Assembly: GCF_012849095.1 (NCBI RefSeq)
Contig: NZ_CP051680.1
Span: forward strand, 1,054,001-1,118,000
Origin: Cohnella herbarum
GTDB taxonomy: Bacteria; Bacillota; Bacilli; Paenibacillales; Paenibacillaceae
Length of the DNA: 64,000 nucleotides
Reading direction: 5' to 3'
Below are positions 7,550 through 15,237 of this stretch, in pieces; position 1 is the stretch's first letter; every line of letters begins with the position of its first letter. The notes under the pieces were generated by a model. That model ran no database searches, had not been told where the DNA came from, and was given only the letters and a program-made list of their open reading frames with translations. Both the position numbers and the translations under genes were made by a program.

Positions 7550-9238
7550 ATGAGATCAGTAAGGACGAAGCTACTTGGCTCTTTTTTGATCGTATTTGCG
7601 TTTGTAGTGTTGCTTGGAGTAAGCGGACTAACCCAAATCAAGAAAATGGGAGAGTTTACGAAAGAGATTACGACGTATTGGATGTTCGGGATCGAGACGA
7701 TAAGTCTAGTAAATATGAACATCGAGCAATATATGGGGAATTACTACCAATCTTTAACTACGAAAGATGCTGCACAGCTAGCGAAGCTCGATGAAGCCAG
7801 CAAAGCCTATATTCTTTCAATCGATAGTAACATCAAGAAATACGAGGAAACGCTTGGCGACGGCGACAAGGAAGACTACGAAGCGCTTAAGGAAGCCTGG
7901 GCGCGTTTCCAGGTCGGACTTGAAGCGAGTAAATCGAAGACGGCCAGCAAGGAAGAGCTTGCTCAGGCAACCAAAGATGTCTCGCAAGCGTTCATCGATT
8001 TAAGAGCGACCGTTGATTCGTTGATCGTATATAACCATGAAGGTGCATTGCAAAGCCAGAAGGATAGCGATGTTATCTATAAGGACACTTCATCGAGCCT
8101 ACAATATCTAGGTATCGTGATCTTAATCGTACTTATAGCGCTCGCTTGGGCCTTGATCGTTAACTTGACTCGGCCGCTGAAGGCGACTACCGCAATCATG
8201 AATCGAATATCCGCGGGGGATTTGAAGATTGAACCGCTCGTCATTAATCGGAAGGACGAATTCGGGGTCATGATGGAATCCGTCAACAAGACGTTAGCGA
8301 ATCTTCAACTGTCGGTTAGACAGATGCAAGACGCCGCGACTTCCGTCGCGACGGCATCCACGCAGCTCTACGCGAGCTCGGATCAGAATTCCGAAGCGGC
8401 CCGCCATGTATCGGAGTCGATCGGTCAGGTAGCGGTAGGTTCGGAGGAGCAAGCCGTAACGGCAACCGAAGTCGGACGCGTCATGGATGAGATGGCGGAT
8501 GGCGTTCAGCGTATCGCGGAAACGACAGGCGAGGTTTCCGAGCTGTCTCAGCAATCCACCGTTCGCGCGAATAGCGGGTTGGAGAAGATAGAAGAGGTAA
8601 CGGACAGAATGTATCGCGTTCAAGGCTCCGTCGATCGCGCAAGCCAAACGATTCGCAAGCTTGAGGAGCAATCCGCGCAAATCAGCGAAATATCGTCGTT
8701 GATCGGCGATATCGCTTATCGTACGAACTTGCTGGCTTTGAACGCCGCAATCGAGGCTGCCAGAGCGGGAGAACATGGCAAAGGTTTCGCGGTCGTCGCC
8801 GGCGAAGTGCGCAAATTGGCGACGCAGAGCAATGAATCCACGCAAGGGATTATCGAGCTCATCGCGTCCATTCAGCAAGATACGGCATCCGCAGCCGATA
8901 CGATGAAGAGAAGCCTTGCGGAAGTTCAAGAAGGCGTCATCGCCGTAGAGCATGCCGAGCAGGCGTTCAAGGAAATCGTCGTCTCCTCCGGCGAAGTATC
9001 TACTCGGGTGCAAGAAGCGGCTGCTGCAGCCGAACAGCTTGCGGCAAGCTCGGAGGAAGTCGCGGCATCTATCGCGAATATGGGCAACATCGCAAGGCAA
9101 ACCGCGGGCATGTCGCAACAAGTCGCGGCTTCGACGGAGGAACAATTGGCTTCGAGCGAAGAGATGACAAGATCCTCGCAGATGTTATCGGGCATTGCCA
9201 AGGATCTTCAGACGATCGTTCGTAAATTTACAGTATAA
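7550..9238 (+). CDS. Methyl-accepting chemotaxis protein
   Basis: A 562-aa transmembrane chemoreceptor. Start chosen at ATG 7550 because GGGGGAG lies 5 nt upstream and the charged-hydrophobic start [12 protein letters not shown] fits a membrane anchor; 14 further upstream residues are unlikely. It has TM1 (about 8-30), a roughly 145-aa four-helix ligand domain, TM2 (about 183-205), HAMP (about 206-258) and a long signalling coiled coil with the conserved hairpin tip ([20 protein letters not shown], then [15 protein letters not shown]). The ligand domain is a generic 4HB type. It is monocistronic with its own terminator; no che genes lie nearby. Confidence 0.94.
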   Translation: MRSVRTKLLGSFLIVFAFVVLLGVSGLTQIKKMGEFTKEITTYWMFGIETISLVNMNIEQYMGNYYQSLTTKDAAQLAKLDEASKAYILSIDSNIKKYEETLGDGDKEDYEALKEAWARFQVGLEASKSKTASKEELAQATKDVSQAFIDLRATVDSLIVYNHEGALQSQKDSDVIYKDTSSSLQYLGIVILIVLIALAWALIVNLTRPLKATTAIMNRISAGDLKIEPLVINRKDEFGVMMESVNKTLANLQLSVRQMQDAATSVATASTQLYASSDQNSEAARHVSESIGQVAVGSEEQAVTATEVGRVMDEMADGVQRIAETTGEVSELSQQSTVRANSGLEKIEEVTDRMYRVQGSVDRASQTIRKLEEQSAQISEISSLIGDIAYRTNLLALNAAIEAARAGEHGKGFAVVAGEVRKLATQSNESTQGIIELIASIQQDTASAADTMKRSLAEVQEGVIAVEHAEQAFKEIVVSSGEVSTRVQEAAAAAEQLAASSEEVAASIANMGNIARQTAGMSQQVAASTEEQLASSEEMTRSSQMLSGIAKDLQTIVRKFTV

Positions 9239-9268
9239 TTATTAATGATGTTATTTGTATCGAATAGA

Positions 9269-9304
9269 CAAAGCCCCGTACCGGGTTGACCGGTCGGGGC
9301 TTTG
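9269..9304. terminator. Bidirectional terminator between the chemoreceptor and YxcD-like genes
   Basis: CAAAGCCCCG and CGGGGCTTTG form a perfect 10-bp stem; T-rich bases follow on both strands (TTTGTC in each direction). It separates two convergent transcription units. Confidence 0.85.
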
Positions 9305-9312
9305 TCCGTCTA

Positions 9313-9588
9313 TTATTCGATATCGGCCCAAATCTCGTCTTCGACGTCCAGTCGAATTTGCGAAGGGTAGACGCGTTGGCCGAATTCTTTCAAGACGTAG
9401 CGGATGATCGCTTCCTTGATGTTCGCTTCGATCAGGAACCGGCTGCGGCCTTGAATCCACGTCTCCGCGCTGAAGCCTCGATCCTCGTCGTAGAGCAGCT
9501 CTACTTCGACGGATTGAACGGGAACTTCATGGCGTTCGGCGAGATGGAGGCAAATGGCGTTGACGATATGATCCATGCCTATTCTCAT
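9313..9588 (-). CDS. YxcD-like protein (DUF2653)
   Basis: A 91-aa cytosolic protein of the YxcD/DUF2653 family (recognised from DHIVNAICLHLAERH and the acidic tail DVEDEIWADIE). Its function is unknown. It starts 6 bp after the stop of the Gly-rich membrane protein gene and is therefore co-transcribed with it. An alternative start four codons downstream (MDHIV) is possible because the ribosome site is weak for both. Confidence 0.8.
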   Translation of the reverse strand: MRIGMDHIVNAICLHLAERHEVPVQSVEVELLYDEDRGFSAETWIQGRSRFLIEANIKEAIIRYVLKEFGQRVYPSQIRLDVEDEIWADIE

Positions 9589-9594
9589 ATTCGG

Positions 9595-10020
9595 TTACCA
9601 ACGGCGTTGATTGGAGGAATTAGACTGTCTCCGGCGCTTGAAGGCGTCGTATATGGCTCTGAACACCATGAACAAGACGAACAAGGCCAAAGCGTTAATC
9701 AAGAATCCCATCATGTTGCCGAAGAAACCCGAACCGAACATTCCGCCGAACAAGAGTCCTGCGAAACCGCCGATCATCATTCCTTTAATAAAGCTTCCGC
9801 CGCTAAAAAATCCTGGCTTATTGGGCGTTCCGGCTGTGGAAGACGATTTATTTGTCGTTGAGCTTTTGCTCACGTTATCTTGTGATTTCGCTGGTGTTTT
9901 GTTAAACGATTTTTTGCCTGAACTGAACGATCTCGGTTTTGCGTCGGCGTGATCGGCAGGCGCCGTTATCGCAAACGTAAAGGCAAATAGGCTGAGTACG
10001 ATCAGTGCTTTTTTCCACAT
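9595..10020 (-). CDS. Gly-rich membrane protein with signal peptide and Ser/Lys-rich linker
   Basis: A 141-aa protein with a signal-peptide-like start (MWKKALIVLSLFAFTF, cleavage near ADA), a roughly 45-aa Ser/Lys/Thr-rich linker, a glycine-rich hydrophobic stretch (IGGFAGLLFGGMFGSGFFG), a second hydrophobic segment (FLINALALFVLFMVF) and an Arg-rich C-terminus. Similar proteins are sometimes labelled Tim44-like because of the Gly-rich segment, but the Tim44 lipid-binding domain itself is absent here. AGGGGGAAC precedes the ATG. It is paired with the YxcD-like gene; function unknown. Confidence 0.75.
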   Translation of the reverse strand: MWKKALIVLSLFAFTFAITAPADHADAKPRSFSSGKKSFNKTPAKSQDNVSKSSTTNKSSSTAGTPNKPGFFSGGSFIKGMMIGGFAGLLFGGMFGSGFFGNMMGFLINALALFVLFMVFRAIYDAFKRRRQSNSSNQRRW

Positions 10021-10176
10021 CGTGTTTGTTCCCCCTGTTGATAAGTTGAAATCTTACCCTATTACTTACGGATGAAAGCCGATCCGGTTTCAACGATTTA
10101 AGTGGATGCCCGCGAATCGATTTTGCGGTATGCTTAACTTAACGAACGTTTTAACGAATAAAAAAGGAGCAAGACA

Positions 10177-10734
10177 ATGAAGACGACCCGGTATCCTGAT
10201 GAATATATTCAATATTTAGCCGAGTACAACGGCTCACGCGATTACTTCGAATGCCATGAGATTATGGAGGAGTACTGGAAGGAGCACCCGGAATCCGCTT
10301 ATGTTTCTTGTTGGCTCGTTCTCATTCGGATACCCGTGTGCTTGTATCATGCCCGGAGAGGAAATCGGAAGGGTGCCGTTAAACTGATGGGTAAAGCGGT
10401 AGAGGAAGCCGATCCCCGGCTCTTCGACGAGTTAGGCATTGATGGGGAGAAGCTCGTCGTTAAGCTGAGGGAAAAGATAGAGGAATGGACGAACGCGGAA
10501 TCGATTTATTCGGATATCGAGTTGCCGATTCGCGATGACGGCTTGCTAGAATCGGCTAAGCAACGCTGTTCGGAGCTTGGCTATCGGTGGGGGATTCCGG
10601 GGTTGGAGGCAGGGAACGACGTCATTCACCGCCACCTCACGCGGGATCGAAGCGAAGTCGTGCTGGCGAGGGCGGAATCGGCTAAGCGCAAAGCGCTTAA
10701 CCGTGAGCTTCCAGATAAACGTAGCCATCGGTGA
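10177..10734 (+). CDS. DUF309 domain protein
   Basis: A 185-aa protein with an N-terminal DUF309 domain. The signature helix pair DYFECHEIMEEYWK is at about residues 22-35, and the second helix region (IRIPVCLYHARRGNRKGA) follows. The C-terminal roughly 80 aa are less conserved and Arg-rich. The family is alpha-helical and of unknown biochemical role. The start ATG has a GGAGC site. Its last 38 bp overlap, tail to tail, the 3' end of the carbonic anhydrase gene on the other strand; no terminator is visible between them. Confidence 0.88.
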   Translation: MKTTRYPDEYIQYLAEYNGSRDYFECHEIMEEYWKEHPESAYVSCWLVLIRIPVCLYHARRGNRKGAVKLMGKAVEEADPRLFDELGIDGEKLVVKLREKIEEWTNAESIYSDIELPIRDDGLLESAKQRCSELGYRWGIPGLEAGNDVIHRHLTRDRSEVVLARAESAKRKALNRELPDKRSHR

Positions 10735-11278
10735 CCATTTCGAGTTCGCCCGTATCGGGATGGATGATGAGACCATGAACCGGCGTATTCGGAGGAAGCA
10801 AAGGATGATTCCGAACGATATCGACGCTGCTCTCGACGCTCTCCCTGACGCTGTCGAAGCCCGTTAGCCAACGGAAGAGATTGATTCCCGAATGGCGAAG
10901 CGTATGGATCACTTGCTTCTCTATGCCGCGTGCTTCCATGTGCGCGACGACGTTGTTCGGATCGATCCCCGTCATGCCGCATTCATGGTGACCGATGATA
11001 AACACTTCATGCGCGTTTAATTCATATAACGCGACAAGAATACTTCTCATAATATTACCGAAAGGGGACGTCAAGATTGCGCCGGCGTTTTTGATGATTT
11101 TGGCATCGCCGTTTTTCAAATTCATCGCTTTGGGAAGAAGCTCGGTTAACCGGGCATCCATGCAAGTGACGATAACCATACGTCTTTCCGGAAATTTCGT
11201 CGTTGTGAGGTATTCTTCATACCCTTTACTTTGTACGAATTCTTTATTATAAGCCATAATTTCATCCATTTTTCGCAC
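10697..11278 (-). CDS. Beta-class carbonic anhydrase (YtiB-like)
   Basis: A 193-aa zinc enzyme interconverting CO2 and bicarbonate. Visible active-site residues are Cys39, Asp41 and Arg43 (CMDAR), and His97 with Cys100 (GHHECG), the complete beta-CA zinc set and Asp/Arg dyad. The GTG start at 11278 is chosen because AGGAGG lies exactly 7 nt upstream; an ATG three codons later is too far from that site. It is 20 bp downstream of the YqkB-like gene on the same strand, so the two form a small operon read from the divergent promoter at 11704-11732. It overlaps the convergent DUF309 gene by 38 bp. Confidence 0.9.
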   Translation of the reverse strand: MRKMDEIMAYNKEFVQSKGYEEYLTTTKFPERRMVIVTCMDARLTELLPKAMNLKNGDAKIIKNAGAILTSPFGNIMRSILVALYELNAHEVFIIGHHECGMTGIDPNNVVAHMEARGIEKQVIHTLRHSGINLFRWLTGFDSVRESVESSVDIVRNHPLLPPNTPVHGLIIHPDTGELEMVTDGYVYLEAHG

Positions 11279-11298
11279 AGTGGTTCCTCCTGGTTTAC

Positions 11299-11640
11299 CT
11301 AGATCAAGGTTTTTGCCGTTCTTTTATCGATGAGCATTAATCGGTTAGTGTAGATTTGTCCATCGCTCGCTAATTTGAAAGCGCGTTTGTCCGGATCGTA
11401 TGTCATGCGCATGACGTCGTCGAAAAACACTTCGTGACGCTTCTCGTACCAAACCGCTAGCCGATTGCTTTGCGTCGGCAGATCGTCATCCAGGGGCGCG
11501 TCGATCGCCCATAACGTCGCGACTCCGTTCATCGAACATCCGCAACCTTCGGAGTCTGAAACGAGTTTCCACGTAAGAGCGTCTTCGCCGAATCTGGTTT
11601 GTACTTCCGCAATGGCTTGTTCGCTCCATTGGATGATCAT
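11299..11640 (-). CDS. Iron-sulfur cluster biosynthesis-like protein (HesB/YqkB family)
   Basis: A 113-aa A-type carrier-like protein. The GCGCSMNG motif (about 32-39) resembles the cysteine region of HesB/IscA proteins, but the C-terminal CGCG pair of true carriers is absent, as in the YqkB subgroup. Its exact role is therefore uncertain. The ATG at 11640 has an AAGGAG site. It is the first gene of a two-gene operon with the carbonic anhydrase and diverges from the carboxypeptidase gene. Confidence 0.8.
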   Translation of the reverse strand: MIIQWSEQAIAEVQTRFGEDALTWKLVSDSEGCGCSMNGVATLWAIDAPLDDDLPTQSNRLAVWYEKRHEVFFDDVMRMTYDPDKRAFKLASDGQIYTNRLMLIDKRTAKTLI

Positions 11641-11700
11641 ATTAAGGATTCTCCTTCGTTTAAGACTTGGCGCAACTTGCAGGAAAAACGATCAGGTAAG

Positions 11701-11729
11701 TTGATTATAAATTTTGCGGAAGGTATGAT
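11701..11729 (+). promoter_or_regulatory. Sigma-A promoter of the M32 carboxypeptidase gene
   Basis: TTGATT (11701-11706), 17 bp, TATGAT (11724-11729), about 38 bp before the ATG. It overlaps almost completely with the minus-strand promoter at 11704-11732. Confidence 0.75.
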
Positions 11730-11732
11730 CAA
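11704..11732 (-). promoter_or_regulatory. Sigma-A promoter of the YqkB-like/carbonic anhydrase operon
   Basis: On the minus strand TTGATC (11732-11727), 17 bp, TATAAT (11709-11704). Each -10 overlaps the opposing -35, so the two promoters cannot easily be occupied together. Confidence 0.75.
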
Positions 11733-11767
11733 GTTGACAATATTCTGCATGGAAAGGACGTGTTCTC

Positions 11768-13297
11768 ATGAGCGCCTCGGAACAAGCGGTAGTTTCCCCT
11801 GTGAAGCGTTTTCGGGAATTAATCGGACAAATCAAACAATACGAAGAAATTTTAGGCGTTGTATATTGGGATATGAGAACAGGCGCTCCGCGTAAAGGAA
11901 TCGAGCTTCGGTCGGAAGCCGTCGGCGCGCTTTCTTCGGAGACGTTCAGACTATCTACCTCTGCGGAAATGGGACAGTTGCTTGCGAAGCTGAGCGAACC
12001 CGAACAACATAGTCAATTAAGCGAAATCGATCGACGTCTGGTCGAGGAGACGGCCAAGGAATTCGAACGCAACCGTAAAATTCCGCCCGAGTTGTACCGG
12101 GAATACGTCGTCCTTACCTCGCAAGCGGAATCCGCGTGGGAAGAAGCGAAGGAAAACAACGACTTTCCGGGGTTCGTGCCTTATTTAGAGAAAATCATTG
12201 CGATTAACCGCCAATTCATCGAACTATGGGGAGTGAAAACGACTCCATACGATACATTGCTGGATATGTACGAACCGGGTCTTACGACGCTCGAGTTGGA
12301 TCGTCTCTTCGGAGAGCTGAGGGAACGTTTAGTGCCGCTCGCGGAGCGAATCGCGCAATCCGAACATCAACCGGATACTTCCTTCTTGGAAGGGACCTTC
12401 GATAAGGAAGCCCAGAAGAAATTCAGCAAACTGATTCTGAAGGAAATGGGCTACGATTTCGAAGCCGGCAGGCTCGACGAGAGCGTCCACCCGTTCGCGA
12501 CGGGGTTGAGTCCCGGAGACGTAAGGATTACGACGCGGTATTTGCCCGACGACATTACGAGCGCGTTATTCGGTACGATTCACGAAGGCGGTCATGCTTT
12601 GTACGAGCAAAATATTAGCTCCGACCTCGCGGGTACGACTCTGTGCACGGGAACTTCCATGGGCATCCATGAGTCGCAGTCGCGGCTATGGGAGAATATG
12701 ATCGGGCGCAGCCTTGGATTCTGGCAACGGTATTTGCCGGATTTGCAGGCGCATTTTCCGGGTCAATTGGACGGGGTTACCGCGGAAGCCTTCTACCGGG
12801 GGATCAATGTCGTTCAGCCTTCGCTGATTCGGATCGAAGCGGATGAACTGACTTATAATTTACATATCATGATCCGTTACGAGATCGAGAAGATGTTATT
12901 TAATGAAAATTTGAACCCTCGCGACCTGCCGGAAGTGTGGAACAAGAAATATTCGGAAGCGCTCGGCATTACTCCTCCTAACGACGCCGAAGGCGTACTG
13001 CAAGACGTTCACTGGTCCGGCGGAGCTTTCGGATATTTTCCTTCCTATTCGCTCGGCAATATGTACGGGGCGCAAATGATGAATGTCGCGCGCCAGAAGC
13101 TACCCGATCTGGATCGGCAAATCTCCGAAGGGCAGCTGCTTCCTCTTAAGGAATGGCTGACGGAGCAAGTATACCAATACGGTAAGCTGCAGCGGCCAGC
13201 GGAGATTATCGAGCGCATTAGCGGACAATCGCTTCAATCTTCCTATCTATGCGATTATTTGGAAAATAAATATCGGGAAATCTATCGATTGGAATAG
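11768..13297 (+). CDS. Carboxypeptidase M32 (thermostable carboxypeptidase 1 type)
   Basis: A 509-aa cytosolic zinc metallocarboxypeptidase of family M32, close to the usual 500 aa. The zinc-binding HEGGH is at residues 272-276, and the downstream HESQSR motif supplies the third ligand region. The IRIEADELTYNLHI segment and the C-terminal SLGNMYGAQ are also family hallmarks. It removes C-terminal residues from peptides, with broad specificity. The ATG has a GGAAAGG site and a good sigma-A promoter upstream. Confidence 0.93.
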   Translation: MSASEQAVVSPVKRFRELIGQIKQYEEILGVVYWDMRTGAPRKGIELRSEAVGALSSETFRLSTSAEMGQLLAKLSEPEQHSQLSEIDRRLVEETAKEFERNRKIPPELYREYVVLTSQAESAWEEAKENNDFPGFVPYLEKIIAINRQFIELWGVKTTPYDTLLDMYEPGLTTLELDRLFGELRERLVPLAERIAQSEHQPDTSFLEGTFDKEAQKKFSKLILKEMGYDFEAGRLDESVHPFATGLSPGDVRITTRYLPDDITSALFGTIHEGGHALYEQNISSDLAGTTLCTGTSMGIHESQSRLWENMIGRSLGFWQRYLPDLQAHFPGQLDGVTAEAFYRGINVVQPSLIRIEADELTYNLHIMIRYEIEKMLFNENLNPRDLPEVWNKKYSEALGITPPNDAEGVLQDVHWSGGAFGYFPSYSLGNMYGAQMMNVARQKLPDLDRQISEGQLLPLKEWLTEQVYQYGKLQRPAEIIERISGQSLQSSYLCDYLENKYREIYRLE

Positions 13298-13303
13298 CTC
13301 GAG

Positions 13304-13341
13304 AACGGGGCGGAGACGAGGAAACTCATATCCGTCCCGTT
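13304..13341 (+). repeat. Hairpin between the carboxypeptidase and exporter-like genes
   Basis: AACGGGGCGGA (13304-13314) pairs with TCCGTCCCGTT (13331-13341), one mismatch, starting 7 bp after the carboxypeptidase stop. No T tract follows, so it may be a weak or Rho-assisted terminator, or an mRNA-stabilising end. Confidence 0.55.
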
Positions 13342-13372
13342 GCATGGGAGGTACTCGCCGGGAGGAGTCAAG

Positions 13373-14344
13373 ATGGGCTTTCGCGTCATAAAAACGGCAT
13401 TGGCTACGCTGGCGGCGATCTATACGGCCTATCTCTTAGGGGTAGACAATTCGCTGTCCGCCGGCATTCTTGCGATCTTAGGCGTGGATACGACGCGTTG
13501 GCGCGGAATCAAGACCGTATTCGCTCGGTTTACGGCTTCCTTATTAGGATTGATGCTAGCTTCGGCATTGTTCGAATTTATCGGATTTTATTTCTGGGTA
13601 TTAGCCTTATACATCATTCTAGCTTACCCCTTGTTAGCCAGAACCGGGCTCAAGGACGGAATCATAACCGGATCCGTCATCGTGTTCCATCTCTTCGCGT
13701 TCGGAGACGTTACGACGGTTGCGATCTTGACGGAGCTGAAGCTGCTCGCTATCGGACTCGGTTGGGCTACGATCTTTAATCTCGTGTATATGCCTAAGGA
13801 GAATAAAACGCTAATAACGCTTCGGGAGCGGACGGAGCAAGGATTTTCGGATATTTTCCGGCACTTGGCCATGCATTTGCGGTTTCCGGATACGTTATGG
13901 GATGGCGAGGAAGTGCTGATGACAAGCTCGGCGATCGAGGAAGGGGTTCAAGTCGCGCAACGGGCGCGTGAAAACAGGCTGATCCCCCAGGACGAGCCTT
14001 GGCAGCTTTACTTTCAAATGCGGCGCCAACAACTGGAATCTATTCAACTGATGATGGAGTCGGTAGCTTTCGTCTCGAGGCACGTCCCGCAAGCGGATCT
14101 GATAGCGGTGCTGTTCGATCGCTTGACCGAAGACGTGAAGTCGGACTATTACGAGGGCGAAACCGAACGGATGCTGACGGAGCTGGAGAAAAGCTTCAGG
14201 GGGCTGCCGTTGCCGCAGACGAGGGACGAGTTCGAGATCCGATCTTCGTTGTTCCAGTTAACCCGCGAATTAAGTCGTTATTTAGAGATTGCCAGCCGGG
14301 AAAAAAAACGGAAGTCAACTTCTGCCCATGCGATCATACAATGA
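13373..14344 (+). CDS. Aromatic acid exporter family membrane protein (YqjA/DUF939-like)
   Basis: A 323-aa membrane protein. Start taken at ATG 13373 because GGGAGGAG lies just upstream. The N-terminal half has about five membrane helices (residues about 8-145), with the VDTTRWRGIKTVFAR signature of the ArAE_1 family. The C-terminal half (about 155-323) is a cytosolic, mainly helical and charged domain. Family members are predicted efflux proteins, but the substrate is not known for this branch. It sits between a carboxypeptidase and cotE with no obvious functional link. Confidence 0.85.
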   Translation: MGFRVIKTALATLAAIYTAYLLGVDNSLSAGILAILGVDTTRWRGIKTVFARFTASLLGLMLASALFEFIGFYFWVLALYIILAYPLLARTGLKDGIITGSVIVFHLFAFGDVTTVAILTELKLLAIGLGWATIFNLVYMPKENKTLITLRERTEQGFSDIFRHLAMHLRFPDTLWDGEEVLMTSSAIEEGVQVAQRARENRLIPQDEPWQLYFQMRRQQLESIQLMMESVAFVSRHVPQADLIAVLFDRLTEDVKSDYYEGETERMLTELEKSFRGLPLPQTRDEFEIRSSLFQLTRELSRYLEIASREKKRKSTSAHAIIQ

Positions 14345-14419
14345 AAAGTAAAGTCTATCTCGGCGAACGAATCCAACGGCGCCGGGAAACGGTTGCGGGT
14401 TGCTTCGATACATTTTTGT

Positions 14420-14447
14420 CACTCTAGACGAATGTCCTGCATAGACT
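14420..14447 (+). promoter_or_regulatory. Candidate mother-cell sigma-E/sigma-K promoter of cotE
   Basis: CATAGACT (14440-14447) fits the sigma-K -10 pattern CATAnnnT, with an AC-containing -35 element (CACT, 14420-14423) at the expected 16-17 bp. In Bacillus subtilis cotE is read by sigma-E and sigma-K, which supports the assignment. It lies 37 bp before the cotE ATG. Confidence 0.55.
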
Positions 14448-14483
14448 TTAAGTGACTTGATCGTATGGAGGAGGTCTACTGAA

Positions 14484-15047
14484 ATGGCTATTGCGGATAA
14501 ACGGCTGCAGCGCAGGGAAATCATCACGAAGGCGGTTTGCGGCAAAGGCCGTAAGTTCTCGACGATTACCCACACCGTAACGCCGCCGCACCACCCGACC
14601 AGTATTCTGGGCGCGTGGATCATCAATCATCAATATGAAGCGGTGAAATCAGGGGACGGAATCGAAGTAATCGGGTCTTACGATATTAACATCTGGTATT
14701 CGTACAACAAAAACTCTCAAACCGATGTCGCGAAAGAAACGATCTCTTATGTTGAGCTCGTTCCCCTCTCGTACGTAGATCCGAAACATCGCTCTTCCAC
14801 GGAAGAGGTATCTGCGGAAGCGACGCAGGAACCGAATTGCGTGGAAGCGACGATCAGTTCCAATGGTTCATCCGTAATCATCCGCGTCGAACGGGAATTC
14901 GCCGTGGAGATGGTGGCGGAAACTAAGGTGTGCGTCGTAGTCGATCCGAACGGATTCGACGACGATGGGAAAGAAGTGGACTTCGGCCTTGGTGACGATG
15001 GAGATTTCGAGGATCTCGATTCCGATTTACTGGAAGACGATTTGTAA
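14484..15047 (+). CDS. cotE: Outer spore coat morphogenetic protein CotE
   Basis: A 187-aa homologue of CotE, which directs assembly of the outer spore coat around the forespore. The ATG at 14484 is preceded by GGAGGAGG; the nine residues upstream in frame are rejected. Family landmarks are RREIITKAVCGKGRKFS near the N-terminus, HPTSILGAWIINH, the DINIWYSYNKNSQTDV segment and a strongly acidic tail (GDDGDFEDLDSDLLEDD). The gene stands, as in many Bacillales, upstream of mutS, here with an amidoligase-like and an isomerase gene between. It places the organism among endospore formers. Confidence 0.95.
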   Translation: MAIADKRLQRREIITKAVCGKGRKFSTITHTVTPPHHPTSILGAWIINHQYEAVKSGDGIEVIGSYDINIWYSYNKNSQTDVAKETISYVELVPLSYVDPKHRSSTEEVSAEATQEPNCVEATISSNGSSVIIRVEREFAVEMVAETKVCVVVDPNGFDDDGKEVDFGLGDDGDFEDLDSDLLEDDL

Positions 15048-15159
15048 TCGGTTCGGTCATCGGCCGGTACTTAAGTCTATGCAGAGACGGAACAATAGTC
15101 GAGGGCGAATGCCCTGTCGGAACAACGGGATAAGCCTGATTGCAGCAGCGGCAAACATA

Positions 15160-15214
15160 GGGAAGGGTCATTCGGCTTCGGCGTTCATGCGCCGCCTGCG
15201 GGACGGCCCTTCCC
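15160..15214 (+). repeat. Long imperfect hairpin between cotE and the amidoligase gene
   Basis: GGGAAGGG (15160-15167) pairs with CCCTTCCC (15207-15214), and an inner CGGCG/CGCCG stem lies inside. There is no T tract, so it is not a standard terminator; it ends 23 bp before the GTG of the next gene. The rest of this 190-bp gap shows no convincing gene: a 48-codon plus-strand frame and a minus-strand frame with three Cys have no ribosome site. Confidence 0.5.
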
Positions 15215-15237
15215 GTGTTGCGTAAGGGGGACGCGAA

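Noticed and set aside
8294..9145. 283-codon minus-strand frame inside the chemoreceptor gene
   Set aside because: Shadow frame of the repetitive coiled-coil coding sequence; Arg/Leu/Cys-rich composition and no ribosome site.
14923..15171. Minus-strand frame starting MTLPYVCRCCNQAYP with a Cys cluster, antisense to the cotE tail
   Set aside because: No ribosome site, only three cysteines, and most of it is antisense to the acidic CotE tail.
15078..15225. 48-codon plus-strand frame between cotE and the amidoligase gene
   Set aside because: No ribosome-binding site and it contains the hairpin; more likely non-coding spacer. Low confidence either way.
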